From Mycolicibacterium litorale (lineage in GTDB: Bacteria > Actinomycetota > Actinomycetes > Mycobacteriales > Mycobacteriaceae), in contig NZ_AP023287.1 in the NCBI RefSeq assembly GCF_014218295.1, positions 806,001 to 870,000 of the forward strand: DNA of 64,000 bases, written 5' to 3'. A model generated the notes under the pieces. It did not search any database and was not told where the DNA came from. It saw nothing but the letters and a program-made list of their open reading frames with translations. Shown piece by piece: positions 24,247 to 33,737 of this stretch; the stretch's first letter is position 1; every line of letters begins with the position of its first letter. A program made the position numbers and the translations under genes.

Positions 24247-25104
24247 ATGGCCGTGTCGACGTTCGCCCCGGCGCTGCTCACCCCCGTGATGCGGGGGTAC
24301 CGCAGGGCCGCGGTCCCGGTCGTGCGGCTCGGACACATGCTGGTCTTCTTCGCCCGGGCCGTCCTCGGGGCCCCCGTCGCACTGCGTCAGTACCGCACCG
24401 AGTTCGTCCGCCTGCTCTCCGACATCGCCTGGGGCAACGGGTCTTTGGTGGTGGGAGGCGGAACCGCCGGGGTGGCCGTCGTGCTCGGCATCACCGTCGG
24501 CGCGCTGGTCGGGATCGAGGGATACAACTTCCTGGACCTGCTCGGCCTCGGACCCGCCACCGGGATCATCTCGTCGCTGGTGAACACCCGCGAACTGGCG
24601 CCTATCGCGGCGTCGCTGGCGTTCGCCACGCAGGCCGGGTGCCGGTTCACCGCCCAGCTGGGGTCCATGCGGATCGCCGAGGAGATCGACGCGCTGGAAT
24701 CGCTTGGCATCCGGCCGATTCCATACCTCGTCACCACCCGGCTGATGGCGTCGGTGATCGCGGTGATCCCGCTCTACGTCGCCTGCCTCGCCGTCAGCTA
24801 CCTGACCACCCAGTTCGTCGTCCAGATCATCAGCGGCGGCTCGACCGGCTCGTACCTGCACTACTTCACGTTGATGCTGGCGGGTCAGGACATCCTGTAC
24901 TCGGTGCTCAAGACGGTGATCTTCGTGTGGATCGCCTCGACCGTCCAGTGCTACTACGGGTTCTACGCCAGCGGCGGCCCGGTCGGTGTCGGCGTGGCCG
25001 CCGGGCATGCGATGCGCGCGAGCATCACGGTCGTGATCATGGTCAACATGCTCCTGACCATGGCGCTGTGGTCGGTCGACGCCGGCGCGAGGTTCGGGGG
25101 TTAG
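24247..25104 (+). CDS. yrbEB: YrbE/MlaE-type permease, second subunit
   Basis: A 285-residue MlaE-type permease. LGSMRIAEEIDALESLGIRP carries the EExDA loop (EEIDA) that is the ATPase contact in this family. Helices cover about 70-100 and 140-280, after a cytoplasmic N-terminal part. It lies four bases after yrbEA and one base before the mceA start, so the three are coupled. It forms the heteromeric permease with YrbEA in the inner membrane. Confidence 0.94.
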   Translation: MAVSTFAPALLTPVMRGYRRAAVPVVRLGHMLVFFARAVLGAPVALRQYRTEFVRLLSDIAWGNGSLVVGGGTAGVAVVLGITVGALVGIEGYNFLDLLGLGPATGIISSLVNTRELAPIAASLAFATQAGCRFTAQLGSMRIAEEIDALESLGIRPIPYLVTTRLMASVIAVIPLYVACLAVSYLTTQFVVQIISGGSTGSYLHYFTLMLAGQDILYSVLKTVIFVWIASTVQCYYGFYASGGPVGVGVAAGHAMRASITVVIMVNMLLTMALWSVDAGARFGG

Positions 25105-25105
25105 C

Positions 25106-26653
25106 GTGGCGAATTCCTTCGAGCTGGACGGCCGCGGGCCCACCGACCGTCAGCTGCTGGGCTGCGGGGTCGCGCTGCTCGTCGTCGTCGCCGTCGCCTC
25201 CGGTCTGCTGCTGATCAAGTCGACCGGGCGGATGGACCCCCATGTGCGCGTCATCGCGGCGCTGGTCAACGTCGGCGACGGGCTGCCGCAACGCTCCGAC
25301 GTCAAGTACCACGGTGTGCTGGTGGGTGCGGTCACCGATGTGACGCCCGCGCGGTACGGGGACCCGAACTTCGTGCACATCGACCTCAAACCCGAATACG
25401 CCCAGGCGATCCCGCAGGGCGTGACGGCCCGCGTCGTACCGAGCAACGTCTTCGCGGTCTCGTCGGTGCAACTGGTCGACCGGGCCGGCGGCCCACCGAT
25501 CCGGCCCGGCGCGACGATTCCCGAGGACACCGAGCTGCCCACGGTGCTGTTCCAGACCACGATCAGCAAGCTGCGCGACATCCTCGCCGCGACCGGCCGC
25601 GGCCGTGAAGACGAGACCGTGGGCATCCTCGCCGCCGTCAACGCCGCCACCGAGGACCGGCGCACCGAATTGCTCACCAGCGGTGCGCAACTCAATCGCC
25701 TCGTCGACGAACTCGACCGGATCGTCGCCACCGAGGCAGGTCCCACCACAGTCTCGGCGCTCGTCGACGCCACCCGTGGACTGCAGCAGACGGCGCCCGA
25801 GCTGGTGGACGCCCTGCACCGGGCGGTCGCGCCGATGCAGACGCTGGTCGAGCAGAGCGCGCAGCTCACCACGCTCGTCAACGGCGGCATCCACACGGTG
25901 GGCACCACGCATACGGCGCTGAACAACCACACCGATCGGATGGTGCGGATCACCTCCGAACTCACCCCGGTACTGGGCAGCCTCGCCGACACCTCCCGCC
26001 ACTGGGTGCCCGCCTTCGTCAAGCTCAACGACCTGTCCCGCAAGTTCTTCGACGAGGTCTGGATCCCCGAACAGGACATCGGCAACATGCGGGTGAACCT
26101 GTCGTTCACTCCGAGCTACTCCTACACCAGGGCCGACTGCCCGCAGTACGCCGGCCTGAAGGGTCCCAGCTGCTACACCGCCCCGCTGGTGCCGACACGG
26201 CCCGAACTGCCGGACGTGCTGCTCCCGCAGAACTATCGGCCGCCCGCGGATCTCGCACCACCGGCGGGTACGGAGGTCGGCCCGAACGGCAACCTCGTCG
26301 CGGTGGGCCCGCCGCTGGTCAACCCGAATCCCGATCTGCGCGACCCGAATCCACCCCTGCCGCCGTGGCTGAACCCCTCGCCGCCGGTACCCGGCACCGC
26401 CAACCCCGCGCTCACGCCGGTCCCACCGCCGCCGGCTCCGCTGTCGCCGCCTGCGCCCGTGGCGCCGCGACCGGGCGAGCTGCTGCCGGCCGAGGCCGCA
26501 CCCGCGAGTTTCGGCGGGAACGTCGGGCCCGTCGGCAGCCGATACGAACTCGACCAGCTCGGCCGGATCATCGGACGGCCGGCCACGGTGGCCACCCAGC
26601 TGCTGCTGGGTCCGGTCGCGCGGGGCACCACGGTCAGCGAGGAGCAGCGATGA
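25106..26653 (+). CDS. mceA: Mce protein A
   Basis: A 515-residue Mce-family substrate-binding protein. A TM anchor is at about 18-38 and the MCE/MlaD domain at about 42-120, with LPQRSDVKYHGVLVGAV as the characteristic strand pair. A long helical region follows to about 320, in line with the tube made by six Mce proteins. The last 140 residues are unusually Pro-rich (PPLPPWLNPSPPVPG), longer than in many MceA proteins. GTG start one base after yrbEB; its stop overlaps mceB by four bases. The cargo, lipid or sterol, is unknown. Confidence 0.93.
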   Translation: MANSFELDGRGPTDRQLLGCGVALLVVVAVASGLLLIKSTGRMDPHVRVIAALVNVGDGLPQRSDVKYHGVLVGAVTDVTPARYGDPNFVHIDLKPEYAQAIPQGVTARVVPSNVFAVSSVQLVDRAGGPPIRPGATIPEDTELPTVLFQTTISKLRDILAATGRGREDETVGILAAVNAATEDRRTELLTSGAQLNRLVDELDRIVATEAGPTTVSALVDATRGLQQTAPELVDALHRAVAPMQTLVEQSAQLTTLVNGGIHTVGTTHTALNNHTDRMVRITSELTPVLGSLADTSRHWVPAFVKLNDLSRKFFDEVWIPEQDIGNMRVNLSFTPSYSYTRADCPQYAGLKGPSCYTAPLVPTRPELPDVLLPQNYRPPADLAPPAGTEVGPNGNLVAVGPPLVNPNPDLRDPNPPLPPWLNPSPPVPGTANPALTPVPPPPAPLSPPAPVAPRPGELLPAEAAPASFGGNVGPVGSRYELDQLGRIIGRPATVATQLLLGPVARGTTVSEEQR

Positions 26654-27705
26654 GATACCGCGGTGCGATGGTCGGATTGTCACTGTTCATGGTGGTGGCG
26701 GTCGCGCTCACCTGGCTGGTGTACGTGACGCTGCGGCGCGACGTGGCAGGGTCGACGGTGGCGTACGGGGCGATGTTCACCGATGTGTTCGGCCTGCGCG
26801 AGGGCGACGACGTCCGGATGGCCGGCGTGCGCGTCGGCCGCGTCGAGAAGATCGAACTGCAGGGCGATCTCGCCAGGGTCTCGTTCGTGGTGCAGAGCGA
26901 CCAGCAGCTGCTGGGCACCACCGTCGCCTCGGTGACCTACCAGAACATCGTCGGCCAACGATATCTGGGTCTGTCCTTGGGTAGGACGGGCGATCCGGTC
27001 CCGCTGCAGGAGAATTCGGTGATCCCGCTGGAGCGCTCGGAGGCCTCGTTCGACGTGACGACGCTGCTGAACGGATACGAACCGCTGTTCAGCCTGCTCA
27101 ACCCGCGCGACGCCGACAACCTCACCCGGGGGGTGATCGAGTCGCTGCAGGGTGACCAGGGTTCGATCACCGCGCTCGTCGCCCAGACCTCGGAGTTGAC
27201 CGAGTCGTTCGCCGGCCGCGACGAGGAACTGGGTGCGGTCATCACCGACCTGAACACGGTGATGGCCAACCTCGCCAGACACAACGACAGCCTCGACCAG
27301 GTGCTCACGCAGGTGCAGTCCGCGGTGACGACCTTCAACGACCGGCGCCGGGAACTGGTGGACTCGACCGGTTCGATGAGCCGGGTGGTGCGACAGCTCT
27401 CGGACATCACCGACGAGGTCTACCCGTCGCTGAACGAACTCGTCACCCGGGAACCGGGTTTCGCTCAGCACATGGTCGGCATCGAACCGCAGTTGGCCTT
27501 CACCGGCGCCAATCTGCCGTTGCTGCTCAAGGGCTTCGCCCGCATCACCGGCGAAGGCGCCTACGCCAACGCCTACGCCTGCGACCTCAACGTCACCGGC
27601 TTCTTCCCGGGCCTCAACGACGTCGTGCCGATCGTCGTCGACGCCGCCACTCCCGGTAACGACGCCCGCTACACCCCCAAGTGCAGGAACATGGCCAATG
27701 GCTGA
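26650..27705 (+). CDS. mceB: Mce protein B
   Basis: A 351-residue Mce protein. The TM anchor is at 6-26, the MCE domain at about 35-115 (LREGDDVRMAGVRVGRVEKI), and helical heptad-rich sequence continues to about 285. The C-terminal part has two cysteines (Cys in YACDLN and in KCRNM). The ATG overlaps the mceA stop (ATGA); the 95 open codons upstream are a shadow of mceA. Its end overlaps mceC by eight bases. Confidence 0.92.
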   Translation: MRYRGAMVGLSLFMVVAVALTWLVYVTLRRDVAGSTVAYGAMFTDVFGLREGDDVRMAGVRVGRVEKIELQGDLARVSFVVQSDQQLLGTTVASVTYQNIVGQRYLGLSLGRTGDPVPLQENSVIPLERSEASFDVTTLLNGYEPLFSLLNPRDADNLTRGVIESLQGDQGSITALVAQTSELTESFAGRDEELGAVITDLNTVMANLARHNDSLDQVLTQVQSAVTTFNDRRRELVDSTGSMSRVVRQLSDITDEVYPSLNELVTREPGFAQHMVGIEPQLAFTGANLPLLLKGFARITGEGAYANAYACDLNVTGFFPGLNDVVPIVVDAATPGNDARYTPKCRNMANG

Positions 27706-28735
27706 TCTGACCAGACGCGCCCGCCGGCGACTGGAGTCCTACCACAAGGGGTGGCTGGGTTTCGTCGCCATCGCCGTGGTGGCGGTGCTGATAGGGGCGA
27801 TGCTCGTGGTCAAGGCGGGCAACGTGGGTTACCGCACGTTCACCGCGCAGTTCCTGCAGGCCGCGGCGCTGCGGCCGGGAAATCCGGTGACCGTGGCCGG
27901 GATTCCCGTCGGGAAGGTGACGAGCATGGATCTGGCAGGCGATCACGTCGTGGCCGACTTCACCGTCCGCAACGACGTCGCGCTGGGCCACGACTCCCGC
28001 GCGGTCATCAAGGTCAGCACCATTCTCGGATCGCGCTACCTGGCGCTGGAACCCGCGGGCGCCGGATCCCTGCCCGACAACACGTTCGGGCTCGCCCACA
28101 CCGAGGTCCCCTATGACCTGCAGGAGGCGTTGACCGACGTGACCACCACCTACGAGCAGGTCGACTCCGACAAGTTCGCCGAGACGCTGGCCATCCTCGG
28201 CCGCCAGATGCAGGGCCTGCCACCGGTGGTGCCGCAAGCGTTGGAGAACACGCACACCCTGTCGACGATTCTCGCCGAACGCCGCGATCAGTTGGGCTCA
28301 CTGCTCGAAACCACCGAGGTGGTCAGCGCCACGCTGCGCCGTCAACAGTCCAACATCGCGAGCATGGTGCGGCAGGGCAATGACCTCATCGGCGAGTTCG
28401 TGATGCGGCGAGCGTCCTTCCACGCCATGATGGCGGCGATCACCAACCTGGTCGAGACGTTGAGCGACATCGTGATCGAGGACCGCCCGGAACTGGAGGC
28501 CCTGCTCGTCAACGTCCGTGAGCTCTCCGACATGCTCGGCCAGCACGACGACCTGCTGCGCAGCACCCTGCAGTCCGGACCGGTCGCGCTGCGCGGGCTC
28601 GCGAACGCCACCGGCAACGGCAACGCCGTCGACTTCAACGCGGCCAACGGCCTGCTGGTCGACTCGTGGATGTGTGCGATCAGCGGTCGCGCCAGACAAT
28701 TCGGGATGATCGAGTACTTCCAGGACTGCAAATGA
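27698..28735 (+). CDS. mceC: Mce protein C
   Basis: A 345-residue Mce protein. A basic N-terminus (ARRRLESYHKG) precedes a TM anchor at about 20-42; the MCE domain spans about 48-125 with LRPGNPVTVAGIPVGKV. Helical sequence rich in Leu heptads follows to about 300, and the C-terminus has two Cys (SWMCAISG, FQDCK). The ATG lies within the last codons of mceB and the stop overlaps mceD (ATGA). It is a component of the hexameric Mce needle. Confidence 0.92.
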   Translation: MADLTRRARRRLESYHKGWLGFVAIAVVAVLIGAMLVVKAGNVGYRTFTAQFLQAAALRPGNPVTVAGIPVGKVTSMDLAGDHVVADFTVRNDVALGHDSRAVIKVSTILGSRYLALEPAGAGSLPDNTFGLAHTEVPYDLQEALTDVTTTYEQVDSDKFAETLAILGRQMQGLPPVVPQALENTHTLSTILAERRDQLGSLLETTEVVSATLRRQQSNIASMVRQGNDLIGEFVMRRASFHAMMAAITNLVETLSDIVIEDRPELEALLVNVRELSDMLGQHDDLLRSTLQSGPVALRGLANATGNGNAVDFNAANGLLVDSWMCAISGRARQFGMIEYFQDCK

Positions 28736-29850
28736 GGGTCACGAAAGCACGACTCGCCGCCGTCGCCGTGACCGTGGTGGCCGTGGTGGTCGCCGCGGCG
28801 GCGGTCGGATGGTCCTACCTCGCGGACCGGATGGACACGATCTCGGTGACCGCCCAATTCGACAGTGTGGCTGGGCTTTACGAGGGCAATACGGTCGCCG
28901 TCCTCGGGATGCCGGTCGGCAAGGTGACCGGCATCGTCCCGAAGGGCGGATACGTCGAGGTCGAGTTCTCCGTCGACGGTGACGTCAAGGTGCCCGCCGA
29001 CGCCATGGCCGTGACGATCTCGAACTCGATCCTCACCGACCGGCAGATCGAGTTGACCCCGCCCTACCGGGGTGGCCCGACACTGCAGAACCACGACACC
29101 ATCGGACTCAACCGCACCAGGACCCCGGTCGAATTCGCCCGCGTACTCGACGTCCTCGACAAACTGTCGACCTCACTGCGTGGTGACGGTAAGGGCAACG
29201 GTCCGGTCGCCGACGTCGTCGACGCCAGCGCCGCGATCGCCGACGGCAACGGTCAGGCGATGAAGGACGCACTCGGCGAACTGTCGAACGCCTTGCGGCT
29301 CAGTCAGGACCGGGGCGCGGTGACCCGCGACCAGCTGACCACCATCATCCGCAACGTGAGCACGCTGGCGGAGGCTGCCGCGAACAACGACGCCACCCTG
29401 CGCGACTTCGGGTCGACGGTGCGTCGGCTCAGCCAGATCCTGGCCGACGAGGACTTCGGCACCGGGGCCACCGGCAGAAAACTCAACGAGGTCGTCGGCC
29501 AACTCGGCGAGGTCCTCACCACCCACCGCGACGCGATCAAACAGATCGTGACCAACGGCAACACCGCGCTCACCACGTCGGTCGAGCATCGGCGCGACCT
29601 CGCCGAATTCCTCGACCTGACCCCGATGACACTGGACAACATCTACAACGCGATCGACCGGACGAACGGATCGGTGCGCGTCCACGTGCTCACCGACAAG
29701 GTGCTCTTCGACACCCAGACCGTCAAAGAGATGTGCAACATGATGGGCCTGCGGCAACTGGGCTGCAGTACCGGCACCCTGCAGGACTTCGGTCCCGACT
29801 TCGGACTGAGTTACGTCCTCGACGGACTCGCGGCGATGGGGCAGAAGTGA
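28732..29850 (+). CDS. mceD: Mce protein D
   Basis: A 372-residue Mce protein. TM anchor at about 7-27, MCE domain at about 36-115 (LYEGNTVAVLGMPVGKVTGI), then an alpha-helical shaft. Unlike many MceD proteins it lacks a long Pro-rich tail. Two Cys pairs are near the end (MCNMM, LGCST). The ATG overlaps the stop of mceC by four bases, and its own stop shares one base with the mceE start. Confidence 0.92.
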   Translation: MRVTKARLAAVAVTVVAVVVAAAAVGWSYLADRMDTISVTAQFDSVAGLYEGNTVAVLGMPVGKVTGIVPKGGYVEVEFSVDGDVKVPADAMAVTISNSILTDRQIELTPPYRGGPTLQNHDTIGLNRTRTPVEFARVLDVLDKLSTSLRGDGKGNGPVADVVDASAAIADGNGQAMKDALGELSNALRLSQDRGAVTRDQLTTIIRNVSTLAEAAANNDATLRDFGSTVRRLSQILADEDFGTGATGRKLNEVVGQLGEVLTTHRDAIKQIVTNGNTALTTSVEHRRDLAEFLDLTPMTLDNIYNAIDRTNGSVRVHVLTDKVLFDTQTVKEMCNMMGLRQLGCSTGTLQDFGPDFGLSYVLDGLAAMGQK

Positions 29851-31043
29851 TGAAGCGTGTGAAAGCCGTGGCGGCGCTGGCGATGACGGCGTGCCTGTCG
29901 GTGTCGGCGTGCGCCACCGAGGGGTTGGCCGCCCTGCCGCTGCCCGCACCCGGCGGGGGGTCCGGCGGATATCTGCTGACCGCGGTGTTCACCAACGCGC
30001 TGAACCTGCCGGCGATGGCCAAGGTGAAACTCGCAGGCGCCGACGTCGGTGAACTCGAATCGATGCGGGCCCGCGACTACACCGCGGTCACCACCCTGCG
30101 GATCAGGAACGGGGTGCAGTTGCCGAAGGGCAGCACCGCCGAACTGCGTTCGGCCACACCGCTGGGCGACGTGTTCGTTGCCGTCAAACCACCCAGCTCG
30201 GTGCCACCCGGCACACCGCTGCTGCGCGACGGCGACACCATCGGCGTCGAATCCACCACGGCGGCAGCCACCGTCGAATCCGTGCTGAGTTCGGCGGCGA
30301 TCCTCGTCAACGGCGGAGCCGTTCGCAACTTCACCAACATCATCAACGGCCTCGGCAAGGCCACCGGTGACCAGGGCCACGCGTTCGGCGAACTGATCCG
30401 CAAGACCAACCACACCCTCGGTACGCTCAACCTGCGCTCCGACGAGATCGCCACCGCGATGACCGAGACGTCCCGTCTCGCCGCCCAACTGGAGGAGAAG
30501 AACGCAGCACTCGCCGAGGTGCTGGACGCGGCGGGCCCGGCCACCGACACCCTGGCGGCGCACACCGAAGAGGTCGCCGACCTGGTCGGCCAGCTCGGTG
30601 ACACCGCCGACCAGTTACAGAAGTTCCCCTCGATCGCCGGTACCGACGCCAGTGGGCGCAGCGTCGTGGCCGACGCGAACACGATCGCCGGCGCCTGGAA
30701 CGACGTGGCGCTCGCCCCGGGGGCGGACCTCTACTCGCTCAACCGGCTGATGCCGCCGTTCGTCAAGGCGACGACCAGCAACGCGATCGCGGTGCGCGTC
30801 AGCATCGACCGGCTGGTGCTCGGGTCGATCCCCGACATCGGCTTCGCCGGGGACACCGGCCTGCACGGTCCGAAGCGGTACAACTGGCATCAGCTGGTCG
30901 GCTCACTGCAGTACACCCTGCTGCGGCTGCAGGAGCGGGTGGTGGGCAAGGGCCCGGGAGTGCCTCAGGCGCCGGTGACGCCGAGCCCGAGCGAACCGGG
31001 CCGGATCGTGCCCGCCCCCGCACCGCCGGAGGCGCCGCGATGA
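29850..31043 (+). CDS. mceE: Mce protein E, lipoprotein (LprK type)
   Basis: A 397-residue Mce lipoprotein. The signal peptide ends in the lipobox LSVSAC, so Cys21 should be lipidated, as in LprK and the other fifth-position Mce proteins. The MCE domain is at about 40-115 (LPAMAKVKLAGADVGEL), followed by helices to about 260 and a Pro-rich C-terminus. The ATG at 29850 overlaps the mceD stop by one base, and 39 upstream open codons belong to the mceD region. Lipid anchoring is thought to place it at the needle's periplasmic side. Confidence 0.93.
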   Translation: MKRVKAVAALAMTACLSVSACATEGLAALPLPAPGGGSGGYLLTAVFTNALNLPAMAKVKLAGADVGELESMRARDYTAVTTLRIRNGVQLPKGSTAELRSATPLGDVFVAVKPPSSVPPGTPLLRDGDTIGVESTTAAATVESVLSSAAILVNGGAVRNFTNIINGLGKATGDQGHAFGELIRKTNHTLGTLNLRSDEIATAMTETSRLAAQLEEKNAALAEVLDAAGPATDTLAAHTEEVADLVGQLGDTADQLQKFPSIAGTDASGRSVVADANTIAGAWNDVALAPGADLYSLNRLMPPFVKATTSNAIAVRVSIDRLVLGSIPDIGFAGDTGLHGPKRYNWHQLVGSLQYTLLRLQERVVGKGPGVPQAPVTPSPSEPGRIVPAPAPPEAPR

Positions 31044-32290
31044 TCGACTCGGTGGCGCGGCTCCTGGTCGGCGCGGCCCGCGCCGGGTACCGCCGTCGGA
31101 TGTGGCTGTCGGCCGGCGCCCTGCTGTCGACCCTCGCGGTGGCGTCGGCCTACGTGTTCCTCGGTGCGCTGCAGGTCAATCCCCTGTCCACCAGCTACCG
31201 CGTCACCGTGGAACTGCCCGCGTCGGCCGGACTGCTGCCCAACCAGAACGTGACGATGCGCGGCGTTCCGATCGGCCGTGTGGATCGTCTCGACATCACG
31301 CCGGTCGGTGTCAACGCCGTGGTGAGCGTGGATTCCACTGTGGCGGTGCCTGCGTCGAGCGCGGTGCGCGTATCGGGTCTGTCGCCGGCCGGTGAGCAGT
31401 ACATCGACTTCGTCGCCGAGAGCGATCACGGCCCGTACCTCGGTGACGGCAGCGTCGTCGCGCAGCAGGACACCACCGTGCCGGTGAGTCTCGCCGACCT
31501 GCTGGCCAACGCCGACGGCGCACTCGCCCAGGTCGACACTCCCAAGCTGGAGCTCATCAAACGCGAACTGAGCATGAGCGAGGCCGGACCGCAGAAGCTC
31601 GCCGACGTCATCGACGGCGGCACATTCCTTCTCACCACGCTTGATTCGGTCCTGCCCGAAACGACAAGCATGCTGCGCACCAGCCGCGTGGTGCTGACCC
31701 TGGCCGCCGACAAGAATGCGGGCATCAGTGTCGCGTCGGACAACCTGACCGAGACCTTCGACGGCGTCAACCGGATGCGCAACGGCTTCCGCACGCTGAC
31801 CGAGCAGACGCCGGGAACGCTGACCTCTGTCGACAACCTGTTCACCGACAACTCCGACACCATGGTGCAGCTGCTGGGCAGCCTGGCCTCCACGTCGCAG
31901 CTGCTCTATCTGCGGGTGCCGGCTCTGCATGCGCTGTTTCCCGACTACCGCACGTCGGTGCTCGACGCGATCGGCAGCATCATGCACGACAACGGTCTGT
32001 GGGCGACCGGCGACATCTATCCGCGCTACTCGTGCGACTACGGCACACCGCGGCTCCCACCGTCCTCGGCGGACTTTCCCGAACCGTCGATGTACACCTA
32101 CTGTCGCGACGACCACCCCGGTGTCCTCGTGCGCGGCGCGAAGAATGCGCCCAGACCCGCCGGTGACGACACCGCAGGTCCGCCCCCTGGCGCGGATCTC
32201 GCACGTACCACCGATCCGACACCAAGGGGGCGCTACACCATTCCCACCCCCTACGGCGGGCCGACACTTCCGATCGAGCCGCCCCGATGA
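31040..32290 (+). CDS. mceF: Mce protein F
   Basis: A 416-residue Mce protein, the last of the six. TM anchor at about 20-42, MCE domain at about 52-130 (LLPNQNVTMRGVPIGRV), helical shaft to about 300 and a Pro-rich tail. Cys residues in YSCDYG and TYCRDD lie in the C-terminal third. The ATG overlaps the mceE stop by four bases, and the stop overlaps the Mce-associated gene by four bases, so the whole operon is translationally linked. Confidence 0.93.
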   Translation: MIDSVARLLVGAARAGYRRRMWLSAGALLSTLAVASAYVFLGALQVNPLSTSYRVTVELPASAGLLPNQNVTMRGVPIGRVDRLDITPVGVNAVVSVDSTVAVPASSAVRVSGLSPAGEQYIDFVAESDHGPYLGDGSVVAQQDTTVPVSLADLLANADGALAQVDTPKLELIKRELSMSEAGPQKLADVIDGGTFLLTTLDSVLPETTSMLRTSRVVLTLAADKNAGISVASDNLTETFDGVNRMRNGFRTLTEQTPGTLTSVDNLFTDNSDTMVQLLGSLASTSQLLYLRVPALHALFPDYRTSVLDAIGSIMHDNGLWATGDIYPRYSCDYGTPRLPPSSADFPEPSMYTYCRDDHPGVLVRGAKNAPRPAGDDTAGPPPGADLARTTDPTPRGRYTIPTPYGGPTLPIEPPR

Positions 32291-32943
32291 ATTCACAGCG
32301 TGAGGAGCAGACGATGTCCGTGACAACCGACCGGGATCTCGACGAGAAGACCGACGAGCGGGGCGAATCAGAGGAGTCCACCACGGAGATCGACGATTCG
32401 GTCACCGAGGACGTCGAGGACGCCGAGGAGGCCGACGACGCCGAGGAGGCGGCGGCGCGCCGGCCGTGGCGCCGCCGCGTCGTCGCCGGTGTCGTCGCGG
32501 TCCTGATCTTGGGCGGGTTCGCGACGTCGGGGTATCTGGGCTGGCAGCTCTGGCAGGACCACCAGGTCACCCGAGCCGGTGAGCAGGCCCGTGCCGCCGC
32601 CGTGCAGTACGCCCAGATCCTCACCAGCATCGACTCCGAGAAGGTCGACGAGAACTTCGACCAGGTCCTCGACGGGGCGACCGGTGAGTTCAAGGACATG
32701 TACTCGCAGTCCAGCATGCAACTGCGGCAACTGCTGATCGACAACAAGGCCTCCGCGCACGGTGTGGTCGTCGACTCGGCGATCCAGTCCGCATCCAACG
32801 ACACGGTGGTGGTGCTGATGTTCGTCGACCAGTCGGTGTCCAACACGGCCGTCCCGGACCCCAGGATCGACCGCAGCCGCATCAAGATGACCATGCAGTA
32901 CACCGACGGTCGTTGGCGGGCAAGCAAAGTCGAGCTGCCCTGA
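32287..32943 (+). CDS. Mce-associated membrane protein (Mas family)
   Basis: A 218-residue protein. The first 60 residues are strongly acidic (EDVEDAEEADDAEEA), then a basic stretch, a TM helix at about 66-88 and an extracytoplasmic SnoaL-like domain ending in TMQYTDGRWRASKVELP, as in Mas proteins encoded after mce genes, some of which stabilise Mce complexes. The ATG at 32287 overlaps the mceF stop; an alternative ATG is nine codons later with GAGGAGCAG upstream. Confidence 0.9.
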   Translation: MNSQREEQTMSVTTDRDLDEKTDERGESEESTTEIDDSVTEDVEDAEEADDAEEAAARRPWRRRVVAGVVAVLILGGFATSGYLGWQLWQDHQVTRAGEQARAAAVQYAQILTSIDSEKVDENFDQVLDGATGEFKDMYSQSSMQLRQLLIDNKASAHGVVVDSAIQSASNDTVVVLMFVDQSVSNTAVPDPRIDRSRIKMTMQYTDGRWRASKVELP

Positions 32944-32948
32944 GCGCC

Positions 32949-33737
32949 ATGAGACGCACCGCCACCGTCGTCACCGCACTGGCCGTCACGGGCGCAGTGG
33001 TCGCCGCGCCGCCCGCCTCCGCGTCGGCGGTCGCGTTCTGCGACGAACTCGGCGGAACCTGGAACGGCCGGTACTGCCACACCGCCGTGGAGTCCGAACG
33101 CAAGGCGGTGCGCGACATCAGGATCGCCATCCCGGCCGAGCTGGTCGACGATCCCGCCGTCGGCCCCGTGGTGCGCGACTACCTCGCGACGCTGGTGGAC
33201 AACTGGAAAACCGTGGGCGCCACGATGGTCGCCGACAGTTACGGCGAGGCCGACTACCAGATCCACCGGCGCGGCACGGTGATCAGTGCGGTGTTCCGCG
33301 AGACGTACCACGCCGACGGCCCCGACTTCAACAACGCCTACCGCACCTTCACCTTCGACATGGCCGCCGGCACCAGGCTGCGCCTGTCCGACATCGTCAG
33401 GGAAGGGCTCGATCCGCTCACCGCGATACCGCCGCTGGCTCAGCCGTTCCTCGTCCGCGCACTGGATGCCGCGCCGCCGCCGCACCAGCCGGGCACCTAT
33501 CCGTTCGTCGCCGACCGCTGGACCCCCGACAAGGTCTACTCCGGCGGATACAAGGCGTGGGCGCTGACTCCCGACGAGCTGATCCTCTACATGCCCGACT
33601 ATCCGGTGGGGCGCGACTCGCCGACAGACTTCACCCCAGGCGTCATGCAGTGGTCGATGGACGGTGGAACAGTCCAGGCTCACATCCCGCTCGCCGCGCT
33701 CGCGCCGATACTGCGGCCTGAATTCGGCGGGGTGTGA
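32949..33737 (+). CDS. Secreted DUF3298/RsiV-like (MPT64-type) protein
   Basis: A 262-residue exported protein with a signal peptide of about 26 residues ending PPASASA. The mature part begins with VAFCDELGGTWNGRYC, whose two Cys may form a disulfide, followed by an MPT64/RsiV-like beta-rich domain (VVRDYLATLVDNWK, FRETYHADGPDFNNAYRTFTFD, DLVRE-like helix). It is 5 bases after the Mas gene and overlaps the next small gene by four bases, so it appears to be part of the mce operon. Role unknown; cell-envelope or extracellular. Confidence 0.8.
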   Translation: MRRTATVVTALAVTGAVVAAPPASASAVAFCDELGGTWNGRYCHTAVESERKAVRDIRIAIPAELVDDPAVGPVVRDYLATLVDNWKTVGATMVADSYGEADYQIHRRGTVISAVFRETYHADGPDFNNAYRTFTFDMAAGTRLRLSDIVREGLDPLTAIPPLAQPFLVRALDAAPPPHQPGTYPFVADRWTPDKVYSGGYKAWALTPDELILYMPDYPVGRDSPTDFTPGVMQWSMDGGTVQAHIPLAALAPILRPEFGGV